From Streptomyces sp. KL109B (lineage in GTDB: Bacteria; Actinomycetota; Actinomycetes; Streptomycetales; Streptomycetaceae), in contig NZ_JASERL010000001.1 in assembly GCF_030766935.1 (NCBI RefSeq), positions 558,001-622,000 of the forward strand: a stretch of DNA of 64,000 bases, in the 5' to 3' direction. The notes below the pieces were generated by a model that worked only from the letters and a program-made list of their open reading frames with translations, ran no database searches and was not told the origin of the DNA. The first letter of the stretch is position 1. Every line of letters starts with the position of its first letter. Below are positions 24,433 through 33,659 of this stretch, piece by piece. The position numbers and the translations under genes are program-made.

Positions 24433-25725
24433 GTGAAGGTGGGGGCGGCGGCAGTGGCGGTGCAGGAAGCGCGGAACGACCGTACGGCGCACGAGGGCGG
24501 GTGCACCTGCGGAGACTGTCCGCGCGGGGCGCGCGAAGGACACCGCAGGGCCGTCGCGCGATTCGCGGCGAAGCGGGACGGGTTCGCGGCCGGTCAGGGG
24601 CTGCCCGCCGCCGTCGCGCACTCGGCGGGGGCGTCCCGGCAGTGGATCTCCGACGAACTCACCCAGTCCGCACGGGCGATGGCCGACCGCGGCCGCGAGG
24701 AGGGCACGGCCTGGTTCGAGGGCCTGTGGCCGCGCACGCTGTACGTGGTGTGGGGCGGCGCCGCCGTGCTGCTGCTGGTGCAGGCGCTCACCGCGATCGG
24801 CGGCGGCTGGACTCCCGCGCGCACGGCGGGACTTGTGGCCGCCGTGCTGGTGGGCGGCGCGCTGACGGCGGCCGGGTATCTGCACCGGGCGCGCGGCGGC
24901 GCCCTCGCGCCGGTGATCGGCGAGGACAACCGCTTGTCGACCTCGCGCGCGGTGGCGGGCGGGGTGGTTCTGCTGGTCCTTTACGCGGTCCTCGTCCTCG
25001 CCGGTGAGCTGGCGCTCGCGGCGGGGGCGGCGCGGCGCGACGCGCTGATCTCTGGCCTCGAACTCGCGCGCGGCGCCGGGCTGTTGACGGTTCTCGCCGT
25101 GGTGTGCGCGGTGGCCGTGCTCGTACGGCGGGTGGTCGGGGTGCGCGTCGGGGCGCAGCGGCTGCAGAAGCTGCGGGCGCCCCGGCCGCGCGCCGCCGAC
25201 CTGCTCACCGACGATTCGGGGCGCGGCAGCTTCACCGACATCCAGTACGTCGCCGTGACCGCGGTCGCCGTCTGCTGGGCCGCCGTCCGCCTCGCCCGCC
25301 GCCCCGAGCAGCTGCCCGACCTGCCGTGGGGCCTCGCCGTCCTGGTGGTCGTGTCCGCGGCGACGTACCTCGCCGGAAAGTACGCGGAGGGCGGCCGACC
25401 GGTGATCCTCTCCGTGGTGCGGGCCCGGGAGGCCGGTGACCTGGACGCGCCGATCCGCACAGGCGACGACATCGAGATCCGCGGCGCCTACTTCGTGCCG
25501 CCGGGCGCGGGCGGGGCGGACCAGCTCGCGCGGGTCGCGGTGCGGATCGGGCCGGTCCACGTCCACGTGCCACTCGTCCCGGTCCCCGGCGGCTTCACCA
25601 ACCCTGCCGACGCGCTGCTCACGGTGCCGGTTCCGGTGGAGGTGGAGCCGGGGCGGGTCGAGGTGCAGGTGATCACGGCGGCGGGCGTCGAGACGAACCG
25701 GTGCGGCATCGACGTCGCCGACTGA
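24433..25725 (+). CDS. Six-helix membrane protein with N-terminal CxCxxC motif
   Basis: About 430 aa. The start is uncertain: GTG codons at 24433, 24439, 24454 and 24460 are all possible, and GGTGGGGG favours 24454. Near the N-terminus is a short cysteine motif (GGCTCGDCPRG). Six hydrophobic segments follow, for example YVVWGGAAVLLLVQALTAI and GVVLLVLYAVLVLAGELALA. The last ~110 residues (RPVILSVVRAREAGDL...GDDIEIRGAYFVPP) look like a soluble beta-sandwich, possibly IPT/TIG-like. Not recognised as a named family. Confidence 0.75.
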   Translation: MKVGAAAVAVQEARNDRTAHEGGCTCGDCPRGAREGHRRAVARFAAKRDGFAAGQGLPAAVAHSAGASRQWISDELTQSARAMADRGREEGTAWFEGLWPRTLYVVWGGAAVLLLVQALTAIGGGWTPARTAGLVAAVLVGGALTAAGYLHRARGGALAPVIGEDNRLSTSRAVAGGVVLLVLYAVLVLAGELALAAGAARRDALISGLELARGAGLLTVLAVVCAVAVLVRRVVGVRVGAQRLQKLRAPRPRAADLLTDDSGRGSFTDIQYVAVTAVAVCWAAVRLARRPEQLPDLPWGLAVLVVVSAATYLAGKYAEGGRPVILSVVRAREAGDLDAPIRTGDDIEIRGAYFVPPGAGGADQLARVAVRIGPVHVHVPLVPVPGGFTNPADALLTVPVPVEVEPGRVEVQVITAAGVETNRCGIDVAD

Positions 25726-25728
25726 GGC

Positions 25729-25783
25729 CGCCGAACGGCCGCCGATCGGCCGTCGAACGGTCGTCGATCGGTCGTCGATCGGC
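25729..25783. repeat. 11-bp tandem repeat, five units
   Basis: Five units of CG(C/T)CGA(A/T)CGG(C/T) immediately after the preceding stop codon and about 80 bp before the DoxX start. Each unit contains a near-palindromic CGATCG core. It could bind a regulator or be a decayed array. Confidence 0.75.
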
Positions 25784-25860
25784 TCCGGCGGTGAGCCCCG
25801 GCGGGCTCTCGTACGTATGGTCAGGTAAAGACACCAGGCGCGAGAGGCGGCGGAGCGGCT

Positions 25861-26385
25861 ATGGCGCACGGCATGCGATCCGACCTGACCACGAACTACG
25901 GCCCGCCACCCGGCAACTGGCGCGACACCGCCCAGCGGTACGCGCTGCTGCCGCTGCGCGTCTTCCTCGGCGTCACCTTCATCTACGCCTCCCTCGACAA
26001 ACTCACCGACAGCGCGTTCTTCAAGTCCGGCGGCAGTGGCTCGATCGGCGACCAGATGCGGGGCGTGCGGGACACCTCCGCGATCCCGGAACTCGTCGAC
26101 CTCGCGCTGAAGTCGCCGGCCGGATTCGGCTACGCGATTGCCTTCGGCGAACTGGCGGTGGGCGTCGGCACGCTGCTCGGAGTGTTGGCGCGGCTCGCGG
26201 CGGTCGGCGGCGTGCTGATTTCGCTGAGCCTGTGGTTGACGGTGAGCTGGGCGACGGAGCCGTATTACCTCGGGAACGACTTGGCGTATCTGATGGCGTG
26301 GTTGCCGTTGGTGTTGGCGGGGGCGGCGGTGTGGTCGGTCGATGCGTGGTGGCGGGGGCGGAGGCTCAGGTCGTCCGAATATTGA
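25861..26385 (+). CDS. DoxX family membrane protein
   Basis: 174 aa with four transmembrane helices and the DoxX N-terminal signature LLPLRVFLGVTFIYASLDKLTD. GGCGGAG lies upstream of the ATG. Family members are linked to quinone or thiol metabolism and oxidative-stress resistance in actinobacteria; nothing in the context fixes its role here. Codon use is ordinary. Confidence 0.86.
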   Translation: MAHGMRSDLTTNYGPPPGNWRDTAQRYALLPLRVFLGVTFIYASLDKLTDSAFFKSGGSGSIGDQMRGVRDTSAIPELVDLALKSPAGFGYAIAFGELAVGVGTLLGVLARLAAVGGVLISLSLWLTVSWATEPYYLGNDLAYLMAWLPLVLAGAAVWSVDAWWRGRRLRSSEY

Positions 26386-26396
26386 GGCGGATGTCG

Positions 26397-26609
26397 TTAC
26401 GGCCTCGGGGCTCCGCCCCGGGAGCGCAATCCCAGTACGCGCCGAACCATTCCGACGACCGCCGCCAGGCACAACCCTCCGCACACCAACGGAACCCCTA
26501 CGAACCACGGCGCGTCCCACGCACCCCCCGCATCGCCGAAGTACACGACGGCCGCCGTCATCAGCACCAGTCCGGCGAGCAGCCGGCCCGGGTGGAATTC
26601 ATGCCGCAC
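26397..26609 (-). CDS. Small two-helix membrane protein coupled to the PspC gene
   Basis: 70 aa from a GTG at 26609 that overlaps the end of the PspC gene; GGTGGAGGTGGA directly upstream gives a strong ribosome site, so translation is likely coupled. Two hydrophobic segments (LLAGLVLMTAAVVYFG and WFVGVPLVCGGLCLAAVVG) end in a basic tail. The C-terminal nine residues derive from dispersed element copy 7, so the original stop may have been replaced. No family recognised; the coupling suggests a partner of the PspC protein. Confidence 0.7.
   Translation of the reverse strand: MRHEFHPGRLLAGLVLMTAAVVYFGDAGGAWDAPWFVGVPLVCGGLCLAAVVGMVRRVLGLRSRGGAPRP
26399..26424 (+). repeat. Dispersed palindromic element, copy 7, partial
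   Basis: Only the left part (GCCTCGGGGCTCCGCCCCGG) remains. Together with GTCGTTAC upstream it matches copy 9. It supplies the last residues (RSRGGAPRP) and stop of the small gene on the minus strand. Confidence 0.75.
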
Positions 26610-27915
26610 GGTCCACCTCCACCTGCCCGAGCCCCACTTCCACCCGCAACTCGATCGCGGCGTCGTCCGCACCCTTCGGCTTCCCCGGAGGGACAAGCGT
26701 GACGGTCTGCTTCTGGTCCGGGCGGACGTCCACATCGCGCGAGGAGTCGCCGGGCAGCCGGATGTCCCCGACGCCGACCGTCGCCCGCAACCGCACCGTC
26801 TCGTCCGCGGGCAGCACGATCCGCGCCTTGCCCGCGCCCACGTCCACCCGCGTGGCGACGCTCTTGCCGTCGGCCACCGACACCTCGGAGAGGTCGAGCG
26901 TGCCGACACCCGAGCCCATCCCGTAACGCTCCTTCACGTCCGCGGCGCGCGCAGGCGACCAGTTGGTGCGCGCCCAGTCCGTGCTGATGTTCCCGGGCAG
27001 CGCGGCGGACGCCGTGAGCAGGCCCGCCGTGATCACCGCGAGGAGTATCGAGCCGACCCCGGTGCGGCCGCGGAAGGCGCTCACCGCGATGCCGAGGCCG
27101 AACACGGCGAGCGCGCAGGCAAGGCCGGTCTGCAGGCTGGCGCTCAGCGTGCGCTCGTCCCACGTCACGCCGGTGCCTATGCCACCCGCTATGAGCGCGC
27201 CGAGGAAGGTGAGGCCACCGATGCCACGCGGGCCACGGGGCTGCGGCGGCGCGGCGGGCCGCGCGGCGACGGGGCCGCCCCACCGGCCCTGCTGCGGTGG
27301 GCGCTCCTCGGCGCCGGGCGGGCCCCACAGGTAACCGGTGCCGCCCACGTGCGTACCGTCCTTGACGATCGGGTCGCGCCACCACGAGGGCCCGCGCGCG
27401 ACCGGCGGCGCCTGCGCCTCCGGCGGCGCGTCCGCGACGGCCTGCGCGGCCACCGGGTCGGGATCGGCGGTGCGCCGCGCCCGCGACCAGTACCCGGCAC
27501 CCGCGAGCAGCAGGGCGAGGACGACGGCGAAGGTGAGCGCCCCGCCGTTGTTCAGCATGGAGAGGAAGACGCCGCAGCCGACGAGCGCGGTGACTATGGC
27601 GGCGAGGCCGGGACCGTCCACCCGCCCCGTGAGGAGCTTGCGGAACTCGCTCTCGTCCTCGTCGTCGTACGGCACGAACAGCCACGCGAAGCCGTAGAAG
27701 ATCAGCCCCACTCCGCCGGTCACCGAGAGCACCGACAGGCCGATGCGGAAGATCACCGGGTCCATGTCGCAGTGCCGGCCGAGCCCCGCGCACACCCCGC
27801 CCAGCGTCTTGTACCGCCGGTCCCTGCGGAATCCGCGCGGCGGCCGCGCCGCGGGCGGTTCGGGCGGCGGCACGGTGTCCGTGGTCGCCGTGTCGAGAGG
27901 GGGCTGCTCCGTCAT
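26599..27915 (-). CDS. PspC-domain membrane protein
   Basis: 438 aa from the ATG at 27915. After a Pro-rich start comes a PspC domain (RRDRRYKTLGGVCAGLGRHC, then VIFRIGLSVLSVTGGVGLIFYGFAWLFVP). Several further membrane helices follow, and the last ~100 residues form a repetitive beta structure (VGAGKARIVLPADETVRLRATVGVGDIRLPG) like the C-terminal region of LiaF/DUF2154 proteins. PspC and LiaF relatives modulate envelope-stress two-component systems. It is divergent from a histidine kinase that also carries PspC, so it is a likely modulator or target of that system. Confidence 0.88.
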   Translation of the reverse strand: MTEQPPLDTATTDTVPPPEPPAARPPRGFRRDRRYKTLGGVCAGLGRHCDMDPVIFRIGLSVLSVTGGVGLIFYGFAWLFVPYDDEDESEFRKLLTGRVDGPGLAAIVTALVGCGVFLSMLNNGGALTFAVVLALLLAGAGYWSRARRTADPDPVAAQAVADAPPEAQAPPVARGPSWWRDPIVKDGTHVGGTGYLWGPPGAEERPPQQGRWGGPVAARPAAPPQPRGPRGIGGLTFLGALIAGGIGTGVTWDERTLSASLQTGLACALAVFGLGIAVSAFRGRTGVGSILLAVITAGLLTASAALPGNISTDWARTNWSPARAADVKERYGMGSGVGTLDLSEVSVADGKSVATRVDVGAGKARIVLPADETVRLRATVGVGDIRLPGDSSRDVDVRPDQKQTVTLVPPGKPKGADDAAIELRVEVGLGQVEVDRAA

Positions 27916-28083
27916 ACGTACATCGTGACGGCCCGAGCCCGCCGACGGCAGTCGGGACAACCCTGGCCGAACCCTGAGATCGCCCCTGAGGCACCCGCCG
28001 CCACACCCCCGGCCGGAAGATCAGGGAAGTATCCGGGCCCAACCCTGATGCCCGGCCATCTGCCGCGTGTGACGATCGGTGGC

Positions 28084-29394
28084 ATGCCGGAACCAGCGCC
28101 CGCTCCCCTCGCGGAGAACAGAGACGAGCCGCGGCCGCCGCGCAAGCTCTACCGCAGCAGCGACGGCCGCTGGCTGGGCGGAGTGGCGCGGGGCCTCGCG
28201 GGGCATCTCGGGCTGCCCGTGATCTGGGTGCGCCTGGTCTTCGTCGGCCTGTTCATGGCGGACGGGCTCGGGGCGCTGCTGTACGCGGCGTTCTGGTTCT
28301 TCGTGCCGCTGGGCGTCGGCGGCGTGGGCGCGGACCGGCCGCCGGTCCTCACGACGGAGACGTCCCCCGACGGCCGCCGCCGGCTGGTGACGCGCAGGCC
28401 GGACAAGGGCCAGATCCTCGCGCTGCTCCTGATGGTCGTCGTAGCGATGATCTTCGTGGAGAACGTCAACCTGACGGGCAACACCAAGGCCTATCTCATC
28501 CCCGCCGTCCTCGTCGCCGCCGGTGTCGCCCTCGTCTGGCGCCAGGCCGACAACGCGCGCAGGGCCCGCTGGATGGAGGTCGGCCGCCGCAAGCGCACGC
28601 TGAGCCTGGCGCGCGCGGCCTCCGGGGTGCTGCTCGTCGGCGTCGGCGTCACCGGAATCTTCGTCACGCAGGGCTCCGCCGAGCACATCGGCCCGATCCT
28701 GCAGGCGGCGCTCGCGGTCCTCGTCGGCATAGCGCTGCTCGCGGGCCCGTACCTGATCCGCATGACGCAGGACCTCTCCGAGGAACGGCTGATGCGTATC
28801 CGCGCACAGGAGCGCGCGGAGGTCGCGGCCCATGTGCACGACTCCGTCCTGCACACCCTCACCCTGATCCAGCGCAACGCGGAGAGTCCGGCCGAGGTGC
28901 GCCGCCTCGCCCGCGCCCAGGAACGCGACCTGCGGGCCTGGCTCTACAAACCGGCCGCGGCGGAGAACCCGCAGGAGCCGGAGACGGTCGCGGAGGCCGT
29001 GAAGCGGAACGCGGCGGAGGTCGAGGACAAGCACGGGGTGCCGCTGGAGGTCGTGGTGGTCGGCGACTCACTGCTCGACGAGCAGCTGTCGGCACAGATG
29101 CAGGCCGCGAGGGAAGCGATGGTGAACGCCGCCAAGTACGGTGGCACAGGCGGCGCCGTCCAGGTGTACGCGGAGGTGGAGGGCGATGTCGACGGGGACA
29201 CGGTCTTCGTCTCCGTCCGGGACCGGGGCCCCGGGTTCGACCTCGACTCCATACCGCCCGACCGGATGGGCGTAAGAGAATCGATCATCGGCCGGATGGA
29301 GCGCAACGGCGGGACGGCCCGGGTGCGGGCGGTGCCGGACGGCGGCACGGAGGTCGAACTGACCATGAAGCGGGCGGAGAGGACGACGTCATGA
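28084..29394 (+). CDS. Sensor histidine kinase with N-terminal PspC domain
   Basis: 436 aa. The N-terminus (KLYRSSDGRWLGGVARGLAGHLG...FWFFVPLG) is a PspC domain, followed by further membrane helices and a NarL/DesK-type kinase core. The phosphoacceptor helix is ERAEVAAHVHDSVLHTLTLI and the ATP-binding boxes are REAMVNAAKYGG and VRDRGPGFDLDSIP. The fusion of PspC to a kinase is an actinobacterial arrangement linked to cell-envelope stress. The stop codon overlaps the response regulator ATG (ATGA), so the two are translationally coupled. Confidence 0.93.
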   Translation: MPEPAPAPLAENRDEPRPPRKLYRSSDGRWLGGVARGLAGHLGLPVIWVRLVFVGLFMADGLGALLYAAFWFFVPLGVGGVGADRPPVLTTETSPDGRRRLVTRRPDKGQILALLLMVVVAMIFVENVNLTGNTKAYLIPAVLVAAGVALVWRQADNARRARWMEVGRRKRTLSLARAASGVLLVGVGVTGIFVTQGSAEHIGPILQAALAVLVGIALLAGPYLIRMTQDLSEERLMRIRAQERAEVAAHVHDSVLHTLTLIQRNAESPAEVRRLARAQERDLRAWLYKPAAAENPQEPETVAEAVKRNAAEVEDKHGVPLEVVVVGDSLLDEQLSAQMQAAREAMVNAAKYGGTGGAVQVYAEVEGDVDGDTVFVSVRDRGPGFDLDSIPPDRMGVRESIIGRMERNGGTARVRAVPDGGTEVELTMKRAERTTS

Positions 29395-30110
29395 CGGAAG
29401 CCACGGGAGCCACGGGAGCCACGGGACCCACCGAGGAGACCGGTCCGGGGCGGCGCGTGCGCGTGGTCCTGGTCGACGACCACCGCATGTTCCGCACCGG
29501 CGTCCAGGCGGAGATCGGCCGCACCGAGGAGACCGGCGTCGAGGTGGTCGGCGAGGCCGCCGACGTCGACCAGGCCGTCACGGTGATCTCGGCGACCCGC
29601 CCCGAAGTGGTCCTCCTGGACGTCCACCTCCCCGGCGGCGGAGGCGTCGAAGTGCTGCGCCGCAGCGCCCAGTTGATGGCGGACGCGGAGAGCCCGGTCC
29701 GCTTCCTCGCCCTGTCGGTGTCCGACGCGGCGGAGGACGTCATCGGCGTGATCCGCGGCGGCGCGCGCGGCTACGTCACGAAGACGATCACCGGCACGGA
29801 CCTGGTGAACTCCATCTTCCGCGTCCAGGAGGGCGACGCGGTGTTCTCGCCGCGCCTCGCCGGCTTCGTCCTCGACGCCTTCGCGTCCACGGACGCGCCG
29901 CCGGTGGACGAGGACCTGGACCGCCTCACCCAGCGCGAGCGGGAGGTCCTCCGGCTGATCGCCCGTGGGTACGCGTACAAGGAGATCGCCAAGCAGCTCT
30001 TCATCTCCGTCAAGACGGTCGAGTCGCACGTCTCGGCGGTGCTCCGCAAGCTCCAGCTCTCCAACCGGCACGAGCTGACGCGGTGGGCGACGGCGCGCAG
30101 GCTGGTCTGA
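29391..30110 (+). CDS. NarL/LuxR-family response regulator
   Basis: 239 aa. Receiver domain with the acidic pair in VVLVDDHRMF and the phosphorylated Asp in EVVLLDVHLPGGGG; the switch Lys is in YVTKTIT. The C-terminal GerE helix-turn-helix reads LTQREREVLRLIARGYAYKEIAKQLF...KTVESHVSAVLRKL. It is the cognate partner of the upstream kinase. Its targets may include the divergent PspC operon, since these systems are often autoregulated, but no binding site is proven. Confidence 0.95.
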   Translation: MTEATGATGATGPTEETGPGRRVRVVLVDDHRMFRTGVQAEIGRTEETGVEVVGEAADVDQAVTVISATRPEVVLLDVHLPGGGGVEVLRRSAQLMADAESPVRFLALSVSDAAEDVIGVIRGGARGYVTKTITGTDLVNSIFRVQEGDAVFSPRLAGFVLDAFASTDAPPVDEDLDRLTQREREVLRLIARGYAYKEIAKQLFISVKTVESHVSAVLRKLQLSNRHELTRWATARRLV

Positions 30111-30145
30111 AAACCCTTTGGGCCGAAGGGACGTGGCGTGCCTCA

Positions 30146-30814
30146 ATGGACCCCATGATGTCCGCAGACCGCCTCCTCGCCTTCGCGGCGATGTCCTTCC
30201 TGCTCATCGTCATCCCGGGCCCGAGCGTCCTGTTCGTCGTCGGCCGGGCGCTGGCGCAGGGGCGGCGGGCCGCGCTGACGACGGTCGCGGGGAACACGCT
30301 CGGGGCGTACGTCCTCGTGATCGCCGTGGCCCTCGGGGTCGGCTCGCTCGTGGAGCGCTCGATCGTCGTGTTCACGGCGTTGAAGCTGCTCGGCGCGGCC
30401 TATCTCGTCTATCTCGGGATCAAGGCGATACGTCAACGGCGCTCGCTGCGCGCGGTGTTCACGCAGGACGGTGACGGCGACGGTGCGGGCGCATCGGGCG
30501 ACAGCACCCTGCGTACGCTCTGGGAAGGCTTCGCCGTCGGCGTCGCGAACCCCAAGACGATCGTCTTCTTCGCGGCGGTGCTGCCCCAGTTCGTCGACCG
30601 GGAGGCCGGGCACACGGTGCCGCAAATGCTGCTGCTCGGGCTGGTGTTCAACGTGATCGCGATCGTGTCCGACAGCGTCTGGGGCCTGGCCGCGTCCTCG
30701 GCCCGCAGCTGGTTCGCCCGCTCCCCGCGCCGCCTCGCGGCGGTCGGTGGCACGGGCGGGCTCGCGATGGTGGGGCTCGGTGTGACCGTGGCGGTCACGG
30801 GGAGGGCGCAGTAA
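30146..30814 (+). CDS. LysE/RhtB-family amino-acid exporter
   Basis: 222 aa from the ATG at 30146. Family signature LLIVIPGPSVLFVVGRAL at the N-terminus, then GAAYLVYLGIKAIRQ, and GFAVGVANPKTIVFFAAVLPQF after a short charged loop; six helices expected. Such proteins export amino acids or derivatives; the substrate is not predictable. Its stop codon shares a base with the next ATG (TAATG), which starts a three-gene coupled operon. Confidence 0.9.
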   Translation: MDPMMSADRLLAFAAMSFLLIVIPGPSVLFVVGRALAQGRRAALTTVAGNTLGAYVLVIAVALGVGSLVERSIVVFTALKLLGAAYLVYLGIKAIRQRRSLRAVFTQDGDGDGAGASGDSTLRTLWEGFAVGVANPKTIVFFAAVLPQFVDREAGHTVPQMLLLGLVFNVIAIVSDSVWGLAASSARSWFARSPRRLAAVGGTGGLAMVGLGVTVAVTGRAQ

Positions 30815-31716
30815 TGCCGATCGTCGACGTATCGCCCGAGGTCTCGATCGCGTACGACGCCTTCGGCGATCCCGCCGACCCGGCGGTGCTGCTCGTGTCG
30901 GGGTTCGGCGCGCAACTCATCGCGTGGGACGAGGAGTTCTGCGCGGCCCTCGCGGAGCGCGGACGGTATGTCGTCCGGTTCGACAACCGGGACTGCGGGC
31001 TGTCGACGAAGTTCGACGAACACCCCGTGGACATGGGGGAGTTCATCGCCACGGTGCGCGCGGGCGACATCCCGGCCGCGCTCGCGATGATCCCGTACCG
31101 CCTCCAGGACATGGCGGACGACGCCTTCGGGCTGCTCACCGCGCTCGGCATCGAGCGGGCCCATGTGCTCGGCGCCTCCATGGGCGGCATGATCGCCCAG
31201 ACGATGGCGATCTCCCGGCCCGACCGGGTCCTGACCCTGACCTCGATGATGTCGACGACGGGGGAGCCCGAGTACGGGCAGTCGTCGCCGCAGGCGCAGG
31301 CGGCGCTGTTCGCGCCGAAGCCGTCCGACCGGGAGGGGTACGTCGCCGCCGCGGACCGGTCGCTGACCTGGGCGTCCAAGCGGTACGGGGACGCCGCCGA
31401 GCTCCGTGACCTGGCCGCCCGCGGTTACGACCGCGCCCACTACCCGGCAGGCGTCGGCCGACAGCTCGGCGCGATCACCCTCAGCGGCCCCCGCGCGGAC
31501 GCCCTCCGCGAGCTCCGGGTGCCGACGCTGGTCGTCCACGGCCTGGACGACACCCTGATCGACCCCAGCGGCGGCCGCCGCACCGCGGAACTGATCCCCG
31601 GCGCCGAACTCCTCCTGCTCCCCGACATGGGCCACGACCGCCCGCGCGAGCTGTGGCCCCGGCTCATCGACGCCCTGACGGCCCACACCGACCGAGGAGA
31701 CCGAGGTACGCGATGA
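30814..31716 (+). CDS. Alpha/beta hydrolase
   Basis: 300 aa. Nucleophile elbow GASMGG (in HVLGASMGGMIAQTMA), oxyanion region LLVSGFGAQLIAWDEEFC, and an acid/His pair near VVHGLDDTLIDPSGG and LPDMGHDRP. It resembles the haloperoxidase/aclacinomycin-methylesterase (RdmC-like) group. It is coupled by overlap to the transporter before it and the methyltransferase after it, so the three may act on one small molecule. Confidence 0.88.
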   Translation: MPIVDVSPEVSIAYDAFGDPADPAVLLVSGFGAQLIAWDEEFCAALAERGRYVVRFDNRDCGLSTKFDEHPVDMGEFIATVRAGDIPAALAMIPYRLQDMADDAFGLLTALGIERAHVLGASMGGMIAQTMAISRPDRVLTLTSMMSTTGEPEYGQSSPQAQAALFAPKPSDREGYVAAADRSLTWASKRYGDAAELRDLAARGYDRAHYPAGVGRQLGAITLSGPRADALRELRVPTLVVHGLDDTLIDPSGGRRTAELIPGAELLLLPDMGHDRPRELWPRLIDALTAHTDRGDRGTR

Positions 31717-32516
31717 CGGACGACGCCCGGACCACTCCCGACCTCCACTCCGACTCCCGCCCCGACGCCGACGCCGATGCCGACGACTACTTCGGGGAGC
31801 GCGTCGCGGCGACGTACGACGAGTCGGCGGCGAACATGTTCGCCCCGGAAGTCCTCGACCCGGCCGTCGACTTCCTCGCCGAACGCGCGGGCGGCGGCCC
31901 CGTCCTGGAGTTCGCCATCGGTACGGGGCGCGTCGCCATGCCCCTGCTGGGGCGGGGTCTTGAGGTGCACGGCATCGACCTGTCGCGGGCGATGGTGGAA
32001 CAGCTGCGCGCCAAGCCCGGCGGCGCCGACGTCCCCGTCACCCTGGGCGACTTCGCCACGGCCACCGCGGGCCGCACCGACTTCGCCCTCGCCTACCTCG
32101 TCTTCAACACCATCAACAACCTGACCACGCAGGACGCCCAGGTCGACTGCTTCCGCAACGCCGCCGCCCATCTCGCCCCCGGCGGCCGCTTCGTCGTCGA
32201 GGTCGGCGTCCCGGCGCTGCGGCTGCTGCCGCCCGGTCAGGACGCCGTACCGTTCGAAGTCAGCGACACACGCTGGGCGTTCGACCGCTACGACACCGCG
32301 ACGCAGGCCATGAGCTCCAACTACGTGGACGTGGACCCGGCCACCGGCACGGCCACGTACAAGACCTTCCCCTTCCGCTACGTCTGGCCCTCCGAGCTCG
32401 ACCTGATGGCGCGGATCGCCGGGCTGCGGCTGAGCGAGCGGTGGGAGGGCTGGACCAAGGAGCCCTTCACGGGCGAGAGCCAGGGGCACGTGTCGGTGTG
32501 GGAGAAGCCCGCGTAG
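31713..32516 (+). CDS. Class I SAM-dependent methyltransferase
   Basis: 267 aa from the ATG at 31713, which overlaps the hydrolase stop (ATGA). SAM-binding motif I reads VLEFAIGTGRVAMPL, with motif II GLEVHGIDLS and later LAPGGRFVVEVG. It resembles small-molecule methyltransferases with a YDESAANMFAPE-type N-terminus. The acceptor is unknown. Confidence 0.9.
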   Translation: MTDDARTTPDLHSDSRPDADADADDYFGERVAATYDESAANMFAPEVLDPAVDFLAERAGGGPVLEFAIGTGRVAMPLLGRGLEVHGIDLSRAMVEQLRAKPGGADVPVTLGDFATATAGRTDFALAYLVFNTINNLTTQDAQVDCFRNAAAHLAPGGRFVVEVGVPALRLLPPGQDAVPFEVSDTRWAFDRYDTATQAMSSNYVDVDPATGTATYKTFPFRYVWPSELDLMARIAGLRLSERWEGWTKEPFTGESQGHVSVWEKPA

Positions 32517-32537
32517 CCGCCGCCTTCAACGGGCCGG

Positions 32538-33617
32538 TCAGGCCACCCGCGTAGCCCCCGCGAACGGCATCTCGTCGATCGGCGCCACCCGCACAGGCGC
32601 GCTCGGGTTCGGCGCGTGGATCATCTTGCCGCCGCCGATGTAGAGGCCGACGTGGCTGATCGAGGAGTAGAAGAAGACCAGGTCACCGGGTTGGAGCTGG
32701 GACTTCGGGACGCGCTGGCCCGCGTCGATCTGCGTGTACGTCGTGCGGGGGAGCGCGACCCCGGCCGCCTTGTACGCGGCCTGCGTGAGCCCTGAGCAGT
32801 CGAAGGCGGAGGGCCCGGTGGCGCCCCATACGTAGGGGCTGCCCAGCGCGCCGTACGCGAAGGAGATCGCGGCCTTGGCGCGGGAGTTGGGGGCCGCGGC
32901 GAGGTCGCCGCGGGGCGCGGAGCGGGAGGCGTGGGAGGCATCGGATGCCTGGGATGCCTGGGATGCCTGGGAGCCGTCCGCCGGGTCGGCGGTGCGCTCT
33001 TCGGGGGTGAGGCGGTCGAGGAGGCTTTGGGCCTCCGCGAGTTTTCGCTTCACCTTCTTCTTGGAGTCCTCCAGCTCCGCCTTCTTGGCGCGGAGTTCGG
33101 CGAGCGTGTCCTCGGCGTGCGTGTGCAGCTGGTCGATCTCGCGGAGCTCGCCCCGTACGCGGGTGACCGCGGCGGCCTGCCGGGTGCCGGCGCGCTCGGT
33201 GAGGGCGGCCTTGTCGAGATAGCTGTCGGGGGAGGAGGAAAGCAGCAGCTGGACCGAGGGGTCCACGCCTCCCGAGCGGTACTGGGACGCGGCTACCGAA
33301 CCCAGCTTCTGGCGCTGGGAGTTGAGCGATTCGGTGCGCCGGGACGCCTCGTCCTGGAGGGCGTCCACCTTCTTCTCCGCCCGGTCCGCCTTCTCCTTCG
33401 CCCCGTTGTACTTCTCGGTGGCGACCTCCGCCTCCTGGTAGAGCTTGTCGACCTTCGCCCGCACCTGCTCGGGGCCGAGGTCCGGCTCCGCGTGCGCGGC
33501 CCCGCCGTTGACGACGGCGGTGGCGGAAGCCGCGGAGGCGAGGGCGAGGGTGGCTGCGGTGCGGGCCGTGCCGCCGCCGAGGGATCGCTGGCGGGGCTTG
33601 CGGTGCGCTGCCGGCAC
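32538..33617 (-). CDS. Secreted NlpC/P60 cell-wall endopeptidase, coiled-coil type
   Basis: 359 aa from GTG 33617 (GGAAGGA about 10 nt upstream; the start context matches its paralogue). Signal peptide to about residue 43 (ATLALASAASATAVVNGGAAHA). A long coiled coil (about 50-205) and an Ala/Ser spacer precede the NlpC/P60 domain with catalytic Cys in FDCSGLTQ and His in ISHVGLYIG, plus HAPNP. It should cut D-Glu/diaminopimelate peptide bonds in peptidoglycan (RipA/CwlO-like). The coiled coil may be a regulatory docking region, as in FtsEX-controlled hydrolases. A strong hairpin sits in its 5' leader. Confidence 0.92.
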   Translation of the reverse strand: MPAAHRKPRQRSLGGGTARTAATLALASAASATAVVNGGAAHAEPDLGPEQVRAKVDKLYQEAEVATEKYNGAKEKADRAEKKVDALQDEASRRTESLNSQRQKLGSVAASQYRSGGVDPSVQLLLSSSPDSYLDKAALTERAGTRQAAAVTRVRGELREIDQLHTHAEDTLAELRAKKAELEDSKKKVKRKLAEAQSLLDRLTPEERTADPADGSQASQASQASDASHASRSAPRGDLAAAPNSRAKAAISFAYGALGSPYVWGATGPSAFDCSGLTQAAYKAAGVALPRTTYTQIDAGQRVPKSQLQPGDLVFFYSSISHVGLYIGGGKMIHAPNPSAPVRVAPIDEMPFAGATRVA

Positions 33618-33659
33618 GTGGTGCCACATCCTTCCGGGTCGTACGTCCGCCGTTCGCGC

